Origin: Karstenula rhodostoma CBS 690.94
Lineage: Eukaryota > Ascomycota > Dothideomycetes > Pleosporales > Didymosphaeriaceae
Length of the DNA: 64,000 nucleotides
Reading direction: 5' to 3'
Assembly: GCA_010093485.1 (NCBI GenBank)
Contig: MU001503.1
Coordinates: forward strand, 1,571,132-1,635,131
Made by a program: the position numbers and the translations under genes. Below, in pieces: positions 1 to 14,492 of this stretch. How positions within the stretch are numbered: position 1 is the first letter of the stretch; the number at the start of each line of letters is the position of its first letter. The notes beneath the pieces are model-generated. The model worked only from the letters and a program-made list of their open reading frames with translations. It was not told the origin of the DNA and ran no database searches.

Positions 1-510
1 AGGTAGATAAAAAAAAGATTCTATAAATAAACTAAGTTACTAAATACCTATTATAGGCTTTAAAAATTTAAAATTATAGTAGTATATACTAAATAACTTA
101 ATCTATTACTAAAAAATAGTAGTATTTAAGTTAATTAAAATATAAACTATCTAGATATATTTAAAAAACCCTATATATAATATTATATAATAAACTATAA
201 ATCTAGATTTTTATAATTATTATAGTAACTAAATAAACTAGTAGCTATATTTAAAAAATTACTAAGAAAACTAAAGTTAATATTACCTTTAAAATTAGTT
301 TATATTTAAATAAGTAATAGTCTATAGTAGATATATTAGGGTAGAACTATTAGTAAATTATTAAATATAAATATTTTCTAATATAAAACTAAGAAAATTA
401 TTTATATTTAAAAATAAATAGTAAAGTCTATAAGCTAATACCCCTTTTATATATATATATAATATAATTTAACTATATTTTAAGTAAGTCTTTACTTAGA
501 ATATAGAGAA

Positions 511-789
511 TTTATTAGCTATAATATAACTATATATTTATAGACTAAAACTAAATTTAGAAATATTCCTTTATAAGGCCCTTTAGAATAGCTAGTAGAG
601 TTTAGAATAAGTATATAAATATAAGATTTATTATTTATTATAGGGGTCTATTATTTATATAATAAGGTATTATTAGTTATAATATAATTATATAATTATA
701 GACTAAAACTAAGTTTAGAAGTATCCCCTTATAAGGCCCTCTAGAGTAGCTAGTAAAACTTAAAATAATTATATAAGTATAAAATTTAA
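511..789. repeat. Direct repeat pair, 158-bp offset
   Basis: About 120 bp around 511-631 recur at 669-789. Shared segments include a gactaaaact block and a taaggccct block, and the differences are mainly C/T and G/A. A weaker third fragment lies near 897-935. Probably a decayed local duplication; no function is visible. Confidence 0.75.
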
Positions 790-1100
790 TATCTAGTTTT
801 TAGTTTTAGTTTATACTACTTAGATAGACTATTTTCTTTATAGCTAGAAAGGGTTATTATACTATAGATTATTATACTATCTATTATATAAGAGTAGAGC
901 TATTTCTAAATTTAGAGATATTCCTTTTTAAGACTATAGTAGGTAAATAAAGTAGGTATCTATTATTATAAATAAAAGAAAGAAACTAATATAAAAAATA
1001 ATATATATTACTATAAATAATTATAAATACTAGAGTATAGAGTTTATAAGAGAGAAAGTAAGAAAAAAGTAGTAGAATTATATAATTATAGATATTAATT

Positions 1101-1617
1101 TTACTTATACTAAGCCTAATTAAATTATATAGATAAGTAAGGTAATAGTAAATAGTATATATATTTATATCTAGAGACTATATTATTATATTAATATATA
1201 AGAGTATTTTTATATATATATAATTAAGTATTTACTATTATAATTAGTTTCCTATATATAGAATAGCCCTATACTAATACTAATTATTAGTAAGGAAAGA
1301 AATATTAATATAGAATATATAAGTAATCTACTATATAATATAATATAAACTTATATTATCTTTACTTTTACTAAGCCTAATTAATATATATAGATAAGTA
1401 ATATAATAGTAAATAGTATATATTTCTATACCTTAAGACTATATTATTATATTAATATATATAAGTATTTTTATATATATATAGCTAAGTATTTACTAAT
1501 ATAATTAGTTTCCTATATATAGGGTAGCCCTATACTAATATTAATAATTAGTAAGTAAAAAAATATTAATATAGAATATATAAGTAATCTATTATATAAT
1601 ATAATATAAATTTAAAA
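1101..1617. repeat. Tandem duplication, 261-bp period
   Basis: The segment starting at ttacttatactaagcctaat (1101) recurs at 1362 with the same order of blocks: a block near 1220/1480 ending in agtttcctatatatag, then gccctatactaata. Differences are mostly transitions. The period is 261 bp, a multiple of three. No open frame survives. Confidence 0.85.
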
Positions 1618-2276
1618 ATAATAGAATAATAATAAAGGCCCTTTATATACTAAAAAATAAAAATTAACCTTTATACTTTCTACTATTTCTATAACCTCTA
1701 CCCTCTACCTTATATAATTAACTACTATAAAGAGCTTTTATTTAAACTTCTTAATAAGCTAGTAGCGCTAGTATTACTAATAAGTAATAAATTCCTAGAT
1801 ATAACTTAAATTTACTAAAGTAGTACTAAATAACCTCTTATTAATCTATATATTTATAGGGGAGGGTCTAGCTTAATTTACTTATATAGAGACTTAAAGA
1901 TAGACTATAAAAATTTTATAATCTAATTATTTTACTATTTATACCTATAACTATAGAATAGAGGGGGTTCTAAAAAATATAGAACCTTTTATTATAATAA
2001 AAATTTCTTAATAATAATAGCTCTATATATAAATAATAATAACTAGTATATTACTAATACTTAGATTATTTTTATAAGATTAAATATTACTAGTTAAGTT
2101 TTATATAAAATTCTATTAGCTACTAAAATAGTTATTAGTATTAAATTATCTATAGATATCTTTTAGTACTATAACTAGTAAGCTAGATTAATAAAACTAA
2201 TATTTAAAGAAATTATAAATAGATTAGAAGTCTATAGAAACTATAGATAGATTAGAAACCTATAGAAATTATATTT

Positions 2277-2425
2277 AAAAATATTAATAATATTAATAAT
2301 ATTAATAATATTAATAGTATTAATAGTATTAATAGTATTAATAATATTAATAGTATTAATAGTATTAATAGTATTAATAATATTAATAATATTAATAGTA
2401 TTAATATTATTAATAGTATTAAGAA
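2277..2425. repeat. 9-bp minisatellite
   Basis: About sixteen tandem copies of a 9-bp unit alternating between aatattaat and agtattaat. The period of three codons would fit a simple protein repeat before mutation, but it may be plain non-coding satellite. Confidence 0.9.
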
Positions 2426-2439
2426 TATTAATTAATAGT

Positions 2440-2512
2440 ACTAATTCTAAATCTTAATTCTAAGTTTTAATTCTAGGTTTTAATTCTAGGTCTTAATTCT
2501 TAGTTAAAATTC
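2440..2512. repeat. Short tandem repeat around ttaattctaggt
   Basis: Five or so degenerate copies of a 14-15-bp unit with ttaattct followed by a variable agg/aag/att tail. It lies directly after the 9-bp minisatellite. Confidence 0.75.
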
Positions 2513-3148
2513 TAGGTATATATTTTATTATAATTAAATTATAAGCTAAATAAAGGATAGGTATATATTTTATTATAACTATATTATAAGCTAGATAGTA
2601 AATAGTACTATATATAAATTATAAGTTATATAAAATACTATATAGTTAATAAATATAAAAAAAAGAGATAATAAAACTAGAAATATTATAGAGTTTTATA
2701 TAAACTAGTTTACTAATAATATTATATAAACTCTAAACTCCTAGATAGATAAAACTAAACTAAAGGTAAAAGGAAAGTCTATAATATCTAAATAATAAGA
2801 TAGTTAGCTAGAGGAAATAAAACTAACTAGCTAAAAAAAAAAAGCTAGTTAATTAAAAGTAATTAGTTAAAAAGTAATTACCTAAAGAGAGTATAGGGTT
2901 AATAGAGGTATTATTTTATATATAGTCTAGAGAGTACTAAACTAGCCTATATAATAAAAAAAAAAATATAGTAATAAATAGTAAATTATTTAATTAGACT
3001 TAGCTACTTATTTAATTAGATATAGAGAAAGTATTTAATAATAGCCTAAAAACTTCTATAAATATAGAGAGAAAATTTATTTAATATAGTAATAGTTATA
3101 AAAAAGCTTTATAGTAGTAAAGAAATAGTAAGATAGTAAAGAATTTAT

Positions 3149-3677
3149 TATTATAAGGGGTTTTCTATATACCTAACCTAGGTCTATATCTTAAGAATTA
3201 TTTAAGGAATAAAATATAATAGAGATAAATATAAGATTAAATAATAATCCTATATTATAATAAAATATAATATAATAATATTAAGAAAAAACTAAATATT
3301 TATATATATATAAATAGCTTTAATTTAAGTATAAAAGTAAACTACTTCTAAATAATATTTTAAATTAACTATAAAAAATAGAAACTATATAGAGATTTTT
3401 CTAAATTATATACTAATTATTTTAATTCTTACTATTCTAGAATCCCCTAGTCTACTTCTATAAATCCTACCCTCTTAGTAGAAATATTTATTTTACTTCT
3501 ACTAAAACCTAGTACTCTTAGAATTTTATACTCTTAGTAGAATTATAGTTATATAATTTATAATATAAGCTATTTTATAAATTTATATATAAGTATCTAT
3601 TAATTTTATTTCTATTACTAATATTTTATATATAATTTTTTTTTTTTTTCTAGCCTAGTTTTACTATAATTATAATA
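3149..3677 (-). repeat. A1 3' LTR
   Basis: 529 bp, aligning over its full length with 9948-10476. The differences are nearly all transitions. It ends next to the minus-strand polypurine tract at 3680-3690. Confidence 0.95.
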
Positions 3678-6600
3678 TTATTCCCCCCTTTAGAGTTATT
3701 ATTCTAATACCCTATTATTACCTTATAACCTACTATTATAGTATAGTTTAGAGGTATAAAAGTTTATTTTTTTATACTTTTAAATATAGTATTATATTTT
3801 CCTCTAGATTTCCTAAGCCTTTCTAACTATATCTAAGGTACTAAAATAATTATTAACTAATTATTACTATATCTATACTAATAAGATTTATTATTATAGT
3901 CTAATAATACTAATAAAATATACTTATTATATAGAGAAGAAGGTTCTAAAGTATTTTATAAATACTTTAACTAGGAAGTATACTATATATATTACTATTT
4001 ATATAGAATATAGTTTTTAAATTTCTAAAAAAGAGTAAAAATATATTTAATTTAAAAAGTATAAAAAGTATTTTATCCTTCTCTATACTAAGACTAAGGT
4101 TACTTATTTAAAAGTAGAAATTATAGAGATAGAAAAGTAAAAATAGTTATTTATAACTTATAATATTTATATACTTAATATACTAAATTATCTAGAAAAA
4201 AAGGCTTTAAAAAGTATAAATACTAATATTATTTCTATATTACTACTATATAGACTCTTAACTAATCTAGACTAGTTATAGGCTAATTTTTCTATTATTA
4301 ATTCCTTTACTTTTTTTAACTTTTTTTTTAATTTTAGACTAATATTTTTATTAATTAACCCCTTTAAAGTTAACCTTTTACTATTAACTAGTAAAAGTCC
4401 TCTAGTAGTTTTTTATAATTTATAAAGTTTCCTTTTAGTTTCTAAATATTATACTATTCTATTTATTCTTTTTACTTAACTAAATACTTTTACTAATTCT
4501 TAATTATTTATAGATTTTTAATTACTTTAACCTTATACTTATTATCTTTTAACTCTAGCTAGATTTTAATTAAAGTATTTAGAGGTACTAGTTCTAAAAA
4601 TAATTTATAAAAAGTAAAATATATTTTTATATTTATTAGTAGAAATAGTTTAATTATAACTAGTCCCTTTATTTCTTATACTTTAAAGAGTTCTATCTAA
4701 AAGTAATCTAGTTTCTTACTTAGTTATTTTATCTTTAAATTTTTCTAGAATAGGAAAACTTTATTCTCTTTTTTAAGGATTAGTTTTTTAATCCTTTACT
4801 TATTTATATTTTTAAATACTATAAGGGCTCTATAGGTAATCCTTTTTTATAAAACTTTATAAAGTTTTTTTATTTTCTAAGCTTTATTTTAGGCTCTAGT
4901 AAAAATATTTTCTATATTTCTTAAATTTTAATAAATAACTAGTTTATATCTATAGTTTATATAGTAGGGTAAATATTCTATTATATCTAACCTTAAGCTA
5001 TTATATACTAACTATATAATTAGTAGAAATTTTACTTAGTTATTCTATTACTTATTAATATAGAATTATAGATACTACTTAAGTATCTAATTTATATATT
5101 CTATCTATTTATTTATTTTAGAGTAAAAGCTTATTAATAGTTTTTAGTTTATTTCTAGAGCTATAGTAAAAGTATTCTAATACTTTAAAGTAAAGAGCTT
5201 ATTTCTATTTATAATAAATTCTTCTAGTAGTTTATATTTAGAGAATAGTATATTATCTATTTTATAGACTAGTTTCTCTATTATTATAAACTCTTTTATA
5301 GGCCTAAACTTAACTACCTTTATAAGTTTATATATTATTACTATAATAGTATTATATATATATTTTATTTCTAGCTATAATAATTTTAGGAGTTTTATAA
5401 TAAAATCTATTATTATATTTTACTATAGTTATTTTACTATAGATAGTAGTTATAGGAGTCTATAAGATTTATATATCTTAGACTTATTTTTATAATAAAC
5501 TAAATAGTTATTTATTTTCTATATTACTAGCTATTTAAGTTTAGAGATAATATATTTATTTATAATATAATATATTATTTTTTTAATATCTAAGTATTTC
5601 TATTCTTTTAATTTATATAGTCTTTTAATTAGAATAGGTATATATCTATTATTAATAATAATCTATTATTAGTAATCTTATTTAGTTTTATTAAAACTAT
5701 ATTTAAAGAGGTTATATTCCTCTTTCTAGTCTTAATTAAATTTCTAATAGCCCTAGAAATTTTATATTTCTAGTTCTATATATTTTAAACTAGTTACCTA
5801 TACTCTAATTTTTAGTTAGTTATACTTAAGTATACTATTTTTATATTTATATAGTACTATATTATATAGTTTAATCTTATTCTTAGTTAAGTTTAATTAT
5901 CTACTTAAGGTATCTACTATACTATTAAAAGTTCTAGATTAATAATAAATTATAAAATTAAAGTTTATTAGAAATTCTATTTATTATATCTATTATTAGT
6001 TAAACTTCTTAGTTACTATAAAACTAGTAAGGTTTTAATAATTTATTTATATCTCTACCTTAAAGTAGGCTTTTATAAGCTATACTTTCTACTATTTAAA
6101 GGTATCTACTATTACTAGTAGTTCCTTATTATAAATATTATAATTAAGTTCTATTCTAAAGAATTTATATAAATAATAAAATACTAGTTTCTATTTTCTA
6201 TTTTTATCTAGTTATAAGAAAATTACTTCTAATATATAGTTAGATATATCTATTTTAACCCTAGCTAGTTTTTATAAATTAAATATTTATAGAAGTAGGG
6301 CTATTAGAAATATTATCTATAATTTCCTAAATATCTCTAATAGTTTCCTTTAAATTAACTATATAACTTTATTATTACTTTTCTTTATAAAATCTATTAG
6401 TAATATAGTAGTTTTAAAATAATCCTTTATAAACTTCTAATAAAAGTTAATAAACTCTAAAAAGAACTAGATATTTTTTATTAACTTAGAAACTAGTTAT
6501 TTCTATATAGTAGTAATTTTCTTTAAATCTATTAATATATTTTCCTTTAAGATAATAAATTCTAGATATTTTATTTTAATAATATAGAACTTATATTTAT

Positions 6601-9600
6601 CTAGATAGAGAAGTAATTAATACTTTTTTATTTTTTTAAATACTTTTTTTATATATTCTATATATTCTTCTAGTATTCTAGTAAAATAGATAAGTATATT
6701 ATTAAAGTATACTATATAGAATATATCTAAGTATTTATATAAAACTTTATTAATAACTATCTAAAATATTATAGAGATATTTATTAATTTAAATAGTATA
6801 ACCTAATATTTATAAAAACTATATCTAGTTTTAAATACTATTTTCTATTTATACCTTTTAGTAATTTATATATAGTAATATCTATTATATATATTAAATT
6901 TTATAAACTACTTAGTTTCTTAGAGTTAATTTATAAACTCTATAATTAAGGGTAATAGATACTAATTCTTAATTATAATATTATTTAGCTATCTATAATT
7001 TATATAGAGTTATAACTTACTATTCTTTTTAGATACCTATAGAATTAGAAAGGCTATAGAATTAGAATATTTCTAGATATACTTCTATTCTAAATTCTTT
7101 TATAAATATTTCTATATTTCTTTTTTCTAGTTTATTAATATTAGTTTTAGCTATTCTAGTTATAGTTTTATATCCTTTTTTAGAGATATTTTATAATTTT
7201 ATTTTTAGTAATCTAGTAGTCTTTTCTTTTTAATTTCTTTAAAAAGTTTTATATACTTTTTATATTCTAGTAGAATTATTAATAGTTTCTCTATAATCTA
7301 GAAATTTAAATATTATACCTAGATAATTTATACTTATTTTAAGTTTTCTTTTAGAATTCTAGTAATTTTAGTAGCTAAAATCTCCTTAGTTTATTATTAT
7401 ATAGCCTACTCTATTAGAGTATTTAGGGCCTTTAACTTTACTTTCTATAAATACCTTATATTAGTAATCTATAATATTAATCCTTAGCTATATATTATTT
7501 AACTTTTCTAATTAATATCTAGATTATTTTTTAATAACTAATTATAGTCTATAATAGCTTCTAGACTTTCTATATTTATTATAGTAAAACTATATTAGCT
7601 CTTAAATCCCTTAATACCTACTAGTAATAGTAGTATTTTAAAGTATAACTAGCCTTTACTATATTTTTAGAAAAATATTTTATTTATTATTTTTAGTTAG
7701 ACTAGTTCTACTTTATTATAATATAGTAAATTATATTTCTTTATTATCTTAGGTAAAATTAGATATCTAGTAGTATTAGGGTCTATTAGTATATTTATTT
7801 AAAATTCTTTAATTATAATCTATTTTTCTATATAAAGTTTTATAACTTTATTATTTCTATTTATTCTTTAAGTCTTTAGAATACTTTTACTAGCTTAACT
7901 TATTATTTAGTAGTATTCTAGTTTTTTAATATTATCTATATTTTAATCTATAGTTCTTCTAAATATTTATAGTTATTATAAAGGGGATAATTAGTATAGT
8001 ATAATTCTATAGTACGCCTCTTTATTAGTTTTAAATAAGCTTAGGAATTTTTAGAATAATTCTAAATTATATACCTCTAGTATTTTTCTATTTTTATTAC
8101 TCTTATAATTTCCCCTTTATTAATTTTATTTTAGTACTTTAAGTATCTAGTAATTATATATTTAAAAAAATATATCTTTTTATAATTTTTATTACCTTAG
8201 TTATATATAGTAGCTTTCTTTTTACTTAAGTATTCTAGATATTATTCTAGATAGTTATAGTAGTATTATTTAATTTTATATATATATTATATTTTATCCT
8301 TAATTAGATAGATAGTTTCTTTATACTTATAGAGTATTTTAATATTTTCTAAGTTTTTTTCTATTAGCTAGTAATATATAGTATACTTTTATTTCTAATA
8401 CTTAAAATAGCTTTCTATATAATATTATTACTATTCTAGTATATTATAGTTATATAATTATTACTCTAATTAGTAAATATAATATTATACTTCTAAATAG
8501 TTTTTCTTTAGAAGCTTTTTATAGTCTAGTTATCTAGAGGTCTTAGCTATATTAGTTTTCTCTTTTTTATAATATCTATAACTATTATAGTTATAATACT
8601 ACTATTTAACCTTTAAATAATTATTATTAATTTAAATTTACTATATAGATATTAGGATACTTTCTTATTATTTTTTTATTTAATAGTATATTCTATTAGT
8701 ATCTATATCTATAATTCTAATTTTATAATTATAAACTAGTATAAAGTATTTATTACTTTTATATATCTAGTATAGGTTTTATAAAATTTAGTTTATAATA
8801 TTCTTTTTATTAATTATTTTCTAGACTTTCTCTAGTAATTTAAAGGGATTAGAGTTATTTTCTATATTATTCTCCTATAGTAGTATAAGGGTTCTAGACT
8901 ATAATATTATTATAACTACTTTTATTATCTATATTTACTTATTCTAGAATTTTCTAGAAGAATATTTAGTTTTAAAGTATTCCTTCTCTCTATAGTTTAG
9001 ATAAATCCTATCCTTAAAATATTATTATTAAATATTATTCTATTTTTTTTATTATAAGATTTTTTTTTTTTTTATAGGCTTTATCTTTTATAATTATATT
9101 TCTATCGCGATTTCTTTATTTATAATATAACTTTTATATATTAGTCCTTAGACTAAATACTAGTTTAGTAGATTTTTTCTTTTCTAAATATTATTTATAT
9201 AATTAATAGTTAATTTATACTACTAGTTTAATTAGGGCTTCTAGACTATTAGGCTTTTTATAATAGAATAGTTTATCCTTAACTAGTTCTTTTAAACTAT
9301 TATAGTAGGCTATCTATAGTAGGGTATTATTTTAATTAATTTTAGTCTAGAGCTATTAAAATATAGTAGAGTATTTACTAGTTAATTCTATTTACTTAAT
9401 ATATTAGATAAATTATTTAGCCTATTATTTTTTATTTATCTTACTAAATATAATTTTAATTTATTTTTTAAATTCTTTTTAAAATATAAAGACTTTTATA
9501 GTCTTTTTATTCTATCTTTCTAGTTCTATTTTATATACTAGAAAGTCTTTAATAATTAGATATATCTATTCTACTACCCTTTCTATTATATATATTATAG

Positions 9601-9947
9601 TAACTAAAATCTTTATTTAGTTATTTCTAAATATATTATAGTTATATCTATAGTATAACTCTATATTTATTAAAAATATTTTAAGATTAGTTTTTATTTC
9701 TCTATTATAGAGTTCTAGAATTTTAAAGTTAACTCTTAGTAGATATACTACTATAGTTATAGGAGTTTAAACCTATTCTATAATTATAGCTAGTTATATT
9801 TTAAACTATTTTACCTTCTTAGCTTATACTACTAAGAGGGTTACTAGGTTACTAGTTAAATCTAAAATAGTATTTACTCTAAAACCCCCTAAGCTAGTAG
9901 GTATATTTAGTAATATTATATTAACTTAAACCCTTAAATAGTTAAAG
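3678..9947 (-). pseudogene. Gypsy A1 gag-pol remnant
   Basis: The internal region once encoded Gag and a Pol polyprotein (protease, reverse transcriptase, RNase H, integrase) for retrotransposition. On the minus strand at 6717-6683 a frame reads Val-Tyr-Phe-Asn-Asn-Ile-Leu-Ile-Tyr, the reverse transcriptase core motif with both catalytic Asp codons now Asn. At about 5212-5190 a frame reads Asn-Arg-Asn-Lys-Leu-Phe-Thr, the decayed Ser-Asp-Arg-Asp integrase motif, followed near 5120-5100 by the region holding the catalytic Glu of the Asp-Gly-Gln-Thr-Glu block. RT before integrase on the minus strand gives the Ty3/Gypsy order. TAA and TAG stops occur throughout. Gag is presumed to lie in about 7.5-9.9 kb but no zinc knuckle was confirmed. 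Confidence 0.88.
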
Positions 9948-10476
9948 TATTATAAGGGGTTTTCTATATACCTAACCTAGATCTATATTTTAAAAATTAT
10001 TTAAGAAATAAAATATAATAGAAATAAATATAAAATTAAATAATAATTCTATATTATAATAGATTATAATATAATAATACTAAAAGAAGACTAAGTATTT
10101 ATATATATATAAATAGTTTTAATTTAAGTATAAAAGTAAACTATTTTTAAATAATATCTTAAGTTAACTATAAAGAATAGAAATTATATAGAAATTCTTC
10201 TAGATTATATACTAGTTATTCTAATTTTTACTATTCTAGAATTCCCTAGTTTATTTTTATAGATCCTATCCTTTTAATAAAAGTATTTACTTTACTTTTA
10301 TTAAAATCTAATACTTCTAGAATTTTATACTTTTAGTAGAATTATAATTATATAATTTATAATATAAGCTACCCTATAAACTTATATATAAGTACCTATT
10401 AGTATTATTTTTATTACTAATATTTTATATATAATTCTTTCCTTTCTTTTAGCCTAGTTCTACTATAATTATAATA
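9948..10476 (-). repeat. A1 5' LTR
   Basis: 529 bp, partner of 3149-3677. On the minus strand it is the promoter-proximal LTR. The primer-binding site should lie just left of 9948, but RIP has erased any readable tRNA complement. Confidence 0.95.
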
Positions 10477-11050
10477 TTTATAAGGTATTAAGAGAAAGTA
10501 TATTTAATATAATAATAATTAGTATAGAGTTTATAAAATAGCTATAGTTAATAAAGAATATATAGAATAGTAATAGTAGATAAAAAGAATAATATACTAA
10601 AGACTACTTATTAGAGTTATACTTAAATATATATTAGTAGATTTACTAGTATACTAATATAGTAAAGACTTAGATAGAAGGTTTATAATATAATAAAGAG
10701 TTTATAAAATAGTTAAAAAATAATATAATATATTTTAATTACTAGAATATCTAAATTAGTATTATAGTAATATAAATACTACTTTATTATAACTTATAAA
10801 AGAGTTTTCTATTAATAGAGAATATAAATAAAAATTTATTAGTAAAAAAATTATTTATAATCTAATTTAATATTTTTATATAATTAGATATATAGACTAT
10901 ACTATAAGTTTATATAAAATAGTACTATTAATAAAATAAAATTACTACTAATATATACTAGAATAAATTATAATAAATAAAACTTATCTAGAGGTACTTT
11001 ATTATTTTACTATTATATAGATAGGTTAGTTTTATTAGAAAATTAAGTAT

Positions 11051-11270
11051 AGGTATTTAAGTAGTAGACTAGTAATTAGGAGATATTTAAGTAGTAGGCT
11101 AGTAATTAAGAGGTATTTAAGTAGTAGGCTAGTAATTAGAAAGTATTTAAGTAATAGACTAGTAAATAAAAGGTATTTAAATAGTAGGCTAGTAAATAGT
11201 AGATAGGTAAAAGAAGTAGTAGACTAGTAAATAAAAGGTATTTAAATAGTAAACTAGTAAGTATAGATAT
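11051..11270. repeat. 30-bp minisatellite
   Basis: Units of the form gtatttaagtagtaggct plus agtaattaag start at 11052, 11082, 11112, 11142 and 11172 with exactly 30-bp spacing. Two degenerate units follow. The exact period of ten codons suggests a former coding repeat, but no frame is open. Confidence 0.9.
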
Positions 11271-11569
11271 ATATAAGTAATAAAAAAAGAATAGTATATA
11301 AAATAGTATTTAAATAATAATTATAAAAGTATTTAAGTAATAAATATAATAGTATATATATAATAAAAGAAAGTAATTATAATAGACTTTTATATATAAT
11401 ATAGATTTATATAAATAGATATCTTTTTCTAAAGGGGCCTTTTACTAGAAGAAATAAATAATAGTTATTAATAATAGATATTTAGATTTAGTATATTAAT
11501 TATAAGGTTAATATTAATAGTACTATACTAAAATATATTAATTATACTTCTAAATATTAGTATTTTAGT

Positions 11570-11666
11570 ATTAATAATAATACTTAAAATATTATTTATA
11601 CTATTAATAATAGTATTTAGAATACTATTTATACTATTAATAATAATATTTAGAATACTATTTACT
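11570..11666. repeat. 33-bp tandem repeat, three copies
   Basis: Units beginning attaataata at 11570, 11603 and 11636, each followed by a (a/t)tttagaatactattta block. Confidence 0.85.
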
Positions 11667-12552
11667 TTATAGCTAAATTTTAATATTCTATAATACTAAT
11701 AGCTTAGTATACTATATTAATTATAGTATACTCTTTTCCCTTTTTTATAGTATTAACTATATAGAAATAATATATTATATAATTTTTTCTAGATTTTTTA
11801 GATATATAGAATTATATCTAGTTCTTAAATAAAAAGAATATTTATATTATAGTATTTTATTTACTTACTATATATTATAGGTTAAAATCTTAAATATAAA
11901 AATAATAAATATATTATATATTTACTTTATATACTATTTTTTTATAATCTAATATTATATATATACCTTCTATATCTTATATTTACTATATTTCTTTACT
12001 AGTACCTTCTTCTCTAGTATACTTTTAGAGTACCCCCCTTTACCTATATAATTATTAGGAATATATCTAAATAGGCCCTATACTCTATATAAGAGTAATA
12101 TTACTAGTATTTACTATTTATACTAGTCTATAATATTATATTTATTACTATTTAACTAATATTTTATATACTAGAATTCTATTTTTTTAGGTATTATTAT
12201 ATAGAAATCTATATAGTATATCCTATAAAATTTAATAGTATTTATAATAATACTTTTTATATAATAATTATATACTATTAAATTCTCTATATCTTTTATA
12301 TTTTCTTTCTACTTACTAATAATAAGCTTTATATAGATATAATATATATAAGACTCTAGCTCTATATAGTACTAAATAGAAGTATAATAAATATTATTTT
12401 TATTAAAGAAAATTACTAGTTTATATATATTTATCTCTTAATACTTATATAATACTATCCCTATATATATTTTTACTCTAATAAAAAAGTAAAGCTATAG
12501 AATTTTTTTTTTATTTTTTTTTTATTTTTTTTATCTTTTTCTCTACCTTTAT

Positions 12553-12581
12553 ATTATTATTATTATTATTATTATTATTAG
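12553..12581. repeat. (att)n microsatellite
   Basis: Uninterrupted att triplets. Similar short (att)n runs occur near 12900, 14405, 21640 and 23665, and a (taa)n run near 35045. Confidence 0.9.
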
Positions 12582-14492
12582 GAATAGAAATAGCTTTAGT
12601 ATTATTAATATTAAAATTCTTATTAAATAAAATAGCTCTATTACTACCTTTACCTTAGTCTCTAATATTTATATACTTACTAGATATAAAACTTTCTATT
12701 AAAGGATTATTAAGTATATTAATTTTACTAGAGTAGTAAAATTTATATATAGATAAAGAGAGCTCCTCTACTTTAGAAATTTTAGATACTAGCTATTATA
12801 GTATTATTCTAAGTTTTTTAACTTCCTTAAAGATATCCCTTAATATAGAATACTAGGGCTAGGGTTTAAGGCTAGAGAAGGTAAAAAAATTAAACTTATT
12901 ATTATTATTATTATAAGGGGAAAAAATATTAAAAAGCTAAATATATTTTTTTTTTAATAGATAGGGGGTATAAGATTAATAGCCCTAAAAAGTAATATAT
13001 AAAGTATAAATAGATTTTATTAAAAGCTTTCTTATATTAATATATACTATATATTATATATAGTATACTATTATAATTACTATAAAAGGTAATTACTAGA
13101 GTATATAATATAATATATACTAAGCTAGTTTAGAATATTCTCTATATTATAAATATTATATAAGGGTATATTAGTATACTTTTAATATTATAATATAGAT
13201 TAAAAAGTAAATATTATATATATAAGATATAAATTTATTTATATTAATATTACCCTAATAATATTTCTTATTAATATTACTTTTTTTTCTAAAAACTTAC
13301 TACTAATTAGAGAGCTAGATTTTTATAGAAATTATATAAAAAGTTTATATTACTATTATTATTTTTTTAATTCTAACTATTCTAGATAGTATTTTTTACT
13401 AGAGTATTTACTAACTATTTACCTAATAGAGCTATAAATATATATACTATTAAAATTATAGTTCTATTTATCTAGTCTATTCTTTTAAAAATTATACTAT
13501 TTTTATTATTTTCTTATAGCTAGTCCCTCTTATAATAGCTATATAAGGTAGAGATTATAATATTTAATAACTTCTTTATAATTAACTTATCTATAGTAAT
13601 ACTAGTATTTTATTACTTTATAATATTAACTAGTATATAATAGTAATAATCTATATACTTAAATATATTCTCTCTAGACTTATAAGCTACTTAGTAGACC
13701 CTATTAATATTTATATAAGTTATATTCTTATACTTTTATATTTTATTAATAATAATTTAAGGCCCTACTATTACTATAATATTAATTATTATTAACTATT
13801 ATAGTAAGAGAATAGGCTAGATAAAAGATATATTAAATAGGTCTAAAAGTACTAATATAAAAATAAGATTAAAATTAATATATAAGTTTTTTTTTAGAAA
13901 AGTATATTTCTCCTTATACCTATAGATATCTCTAAAGTATACTAGATAATAATATATATTCTTTCTAGTAATTAATTAGTTAATATACTTATTTTTCTAT
14001 TCTTTATTAATATAAACTATTACTATTATATTTATAGTCTAGAATAGTTTATTAAATTATATATCCTTTTATTCTACCTTCTACTTTAATAGTATAATTA
14101 TATAGAGGAGTTTTAAGTATCTATTTATTTTATATATACTAGATAGAAGAATCTATACTCTATTAATATCTAGCTAGAAGTATATATACTAGTAATAATA
14201 TAGAAGAGATCTATTATTATACTCTAATTTAGATATTAAAACTAGTAATTAGGGGATTTACTACTACTTAAAAAGTAGTAGAGAAATTAATTTAAAGTTT
14301 TTTATAATTATTATTTTATTTTTAATTATATATATATTATTTATTATATAATATAGCTATTTATTCTCTAAATAAAAATATTTAAGTTTATAATTACTAG
14401 ATATATTATTATTATTATTATTACTATTATTATTAATATATAAGTTCTTATTCTAGAGATCTTTAAGAGTAGTAATAACTACTAGCTATATT

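Larger units (their letters stand above)
1..3143. other. Unassigned AT-rich DNA with decayed repeats
   Basis: No gene, LTR pair or recognisable reverse-transcriptase motif was found. The stretch contains several decayed repeats, listed separately. It has the same CpA-free composition as the retroelement relics, so it was probably repeated DNA itself when mutated. Confidence 0.7.
3149..10476 (-). mobile_element. Gypsy-type LTR retrotransposon, family A copy 1 (A1)
   Basis: Full-length relic of 7328 bp. Two 529-bp LTRs (3149-3677 and 9948-10476) begin tattataa and end ttataata, a perfect 8-bp inverted terminus that corresponds to TGTTATAA...TTATAACA before RIP. The 5-bp target duplication tttat is intact at 3144-3148 and 10477-10481. 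A decayed polypurine tract (read as cccccc on the plus strand) follows the left LTR, so the left LTR is the 3' LTR and the element reads on the minus strand. Reverse transcriptase and integrase motifs lie in gag-pol order (see 3678-9947). It is the uninterrupted reference for copy A2 at 36741-59073. Confidence 0.95.

Noticed and set aside
8560..8600. Gag zinc knuckle in Gypsy A1
   Set aside because: A Tyr-X2-Tyr-X4-Tyr pattern could be a RIP-decayed Cys-X2-Cys-X4-His start, but the last Cys is not at the expected place.
11051..11270. CRISPR-like array of 30-bp repeats
   Set aside because: The units are contiguous with no spacers, so this is a minisatellite. The same holds for the 57-, 85- and 105-bp arrays.
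12490..12600. T-runs and (att)n as terminators or promoters
   Set aside because: Such runs occur throughout the window and have no adjacent gene or consistent structure.
13380..14300. A possible decayed transposase or hAT-like gene on the minus strand
   Set aside because: Short stretches of translated text look protein-like, but no family motif, target duplication or terminal repeat could be confirmed.
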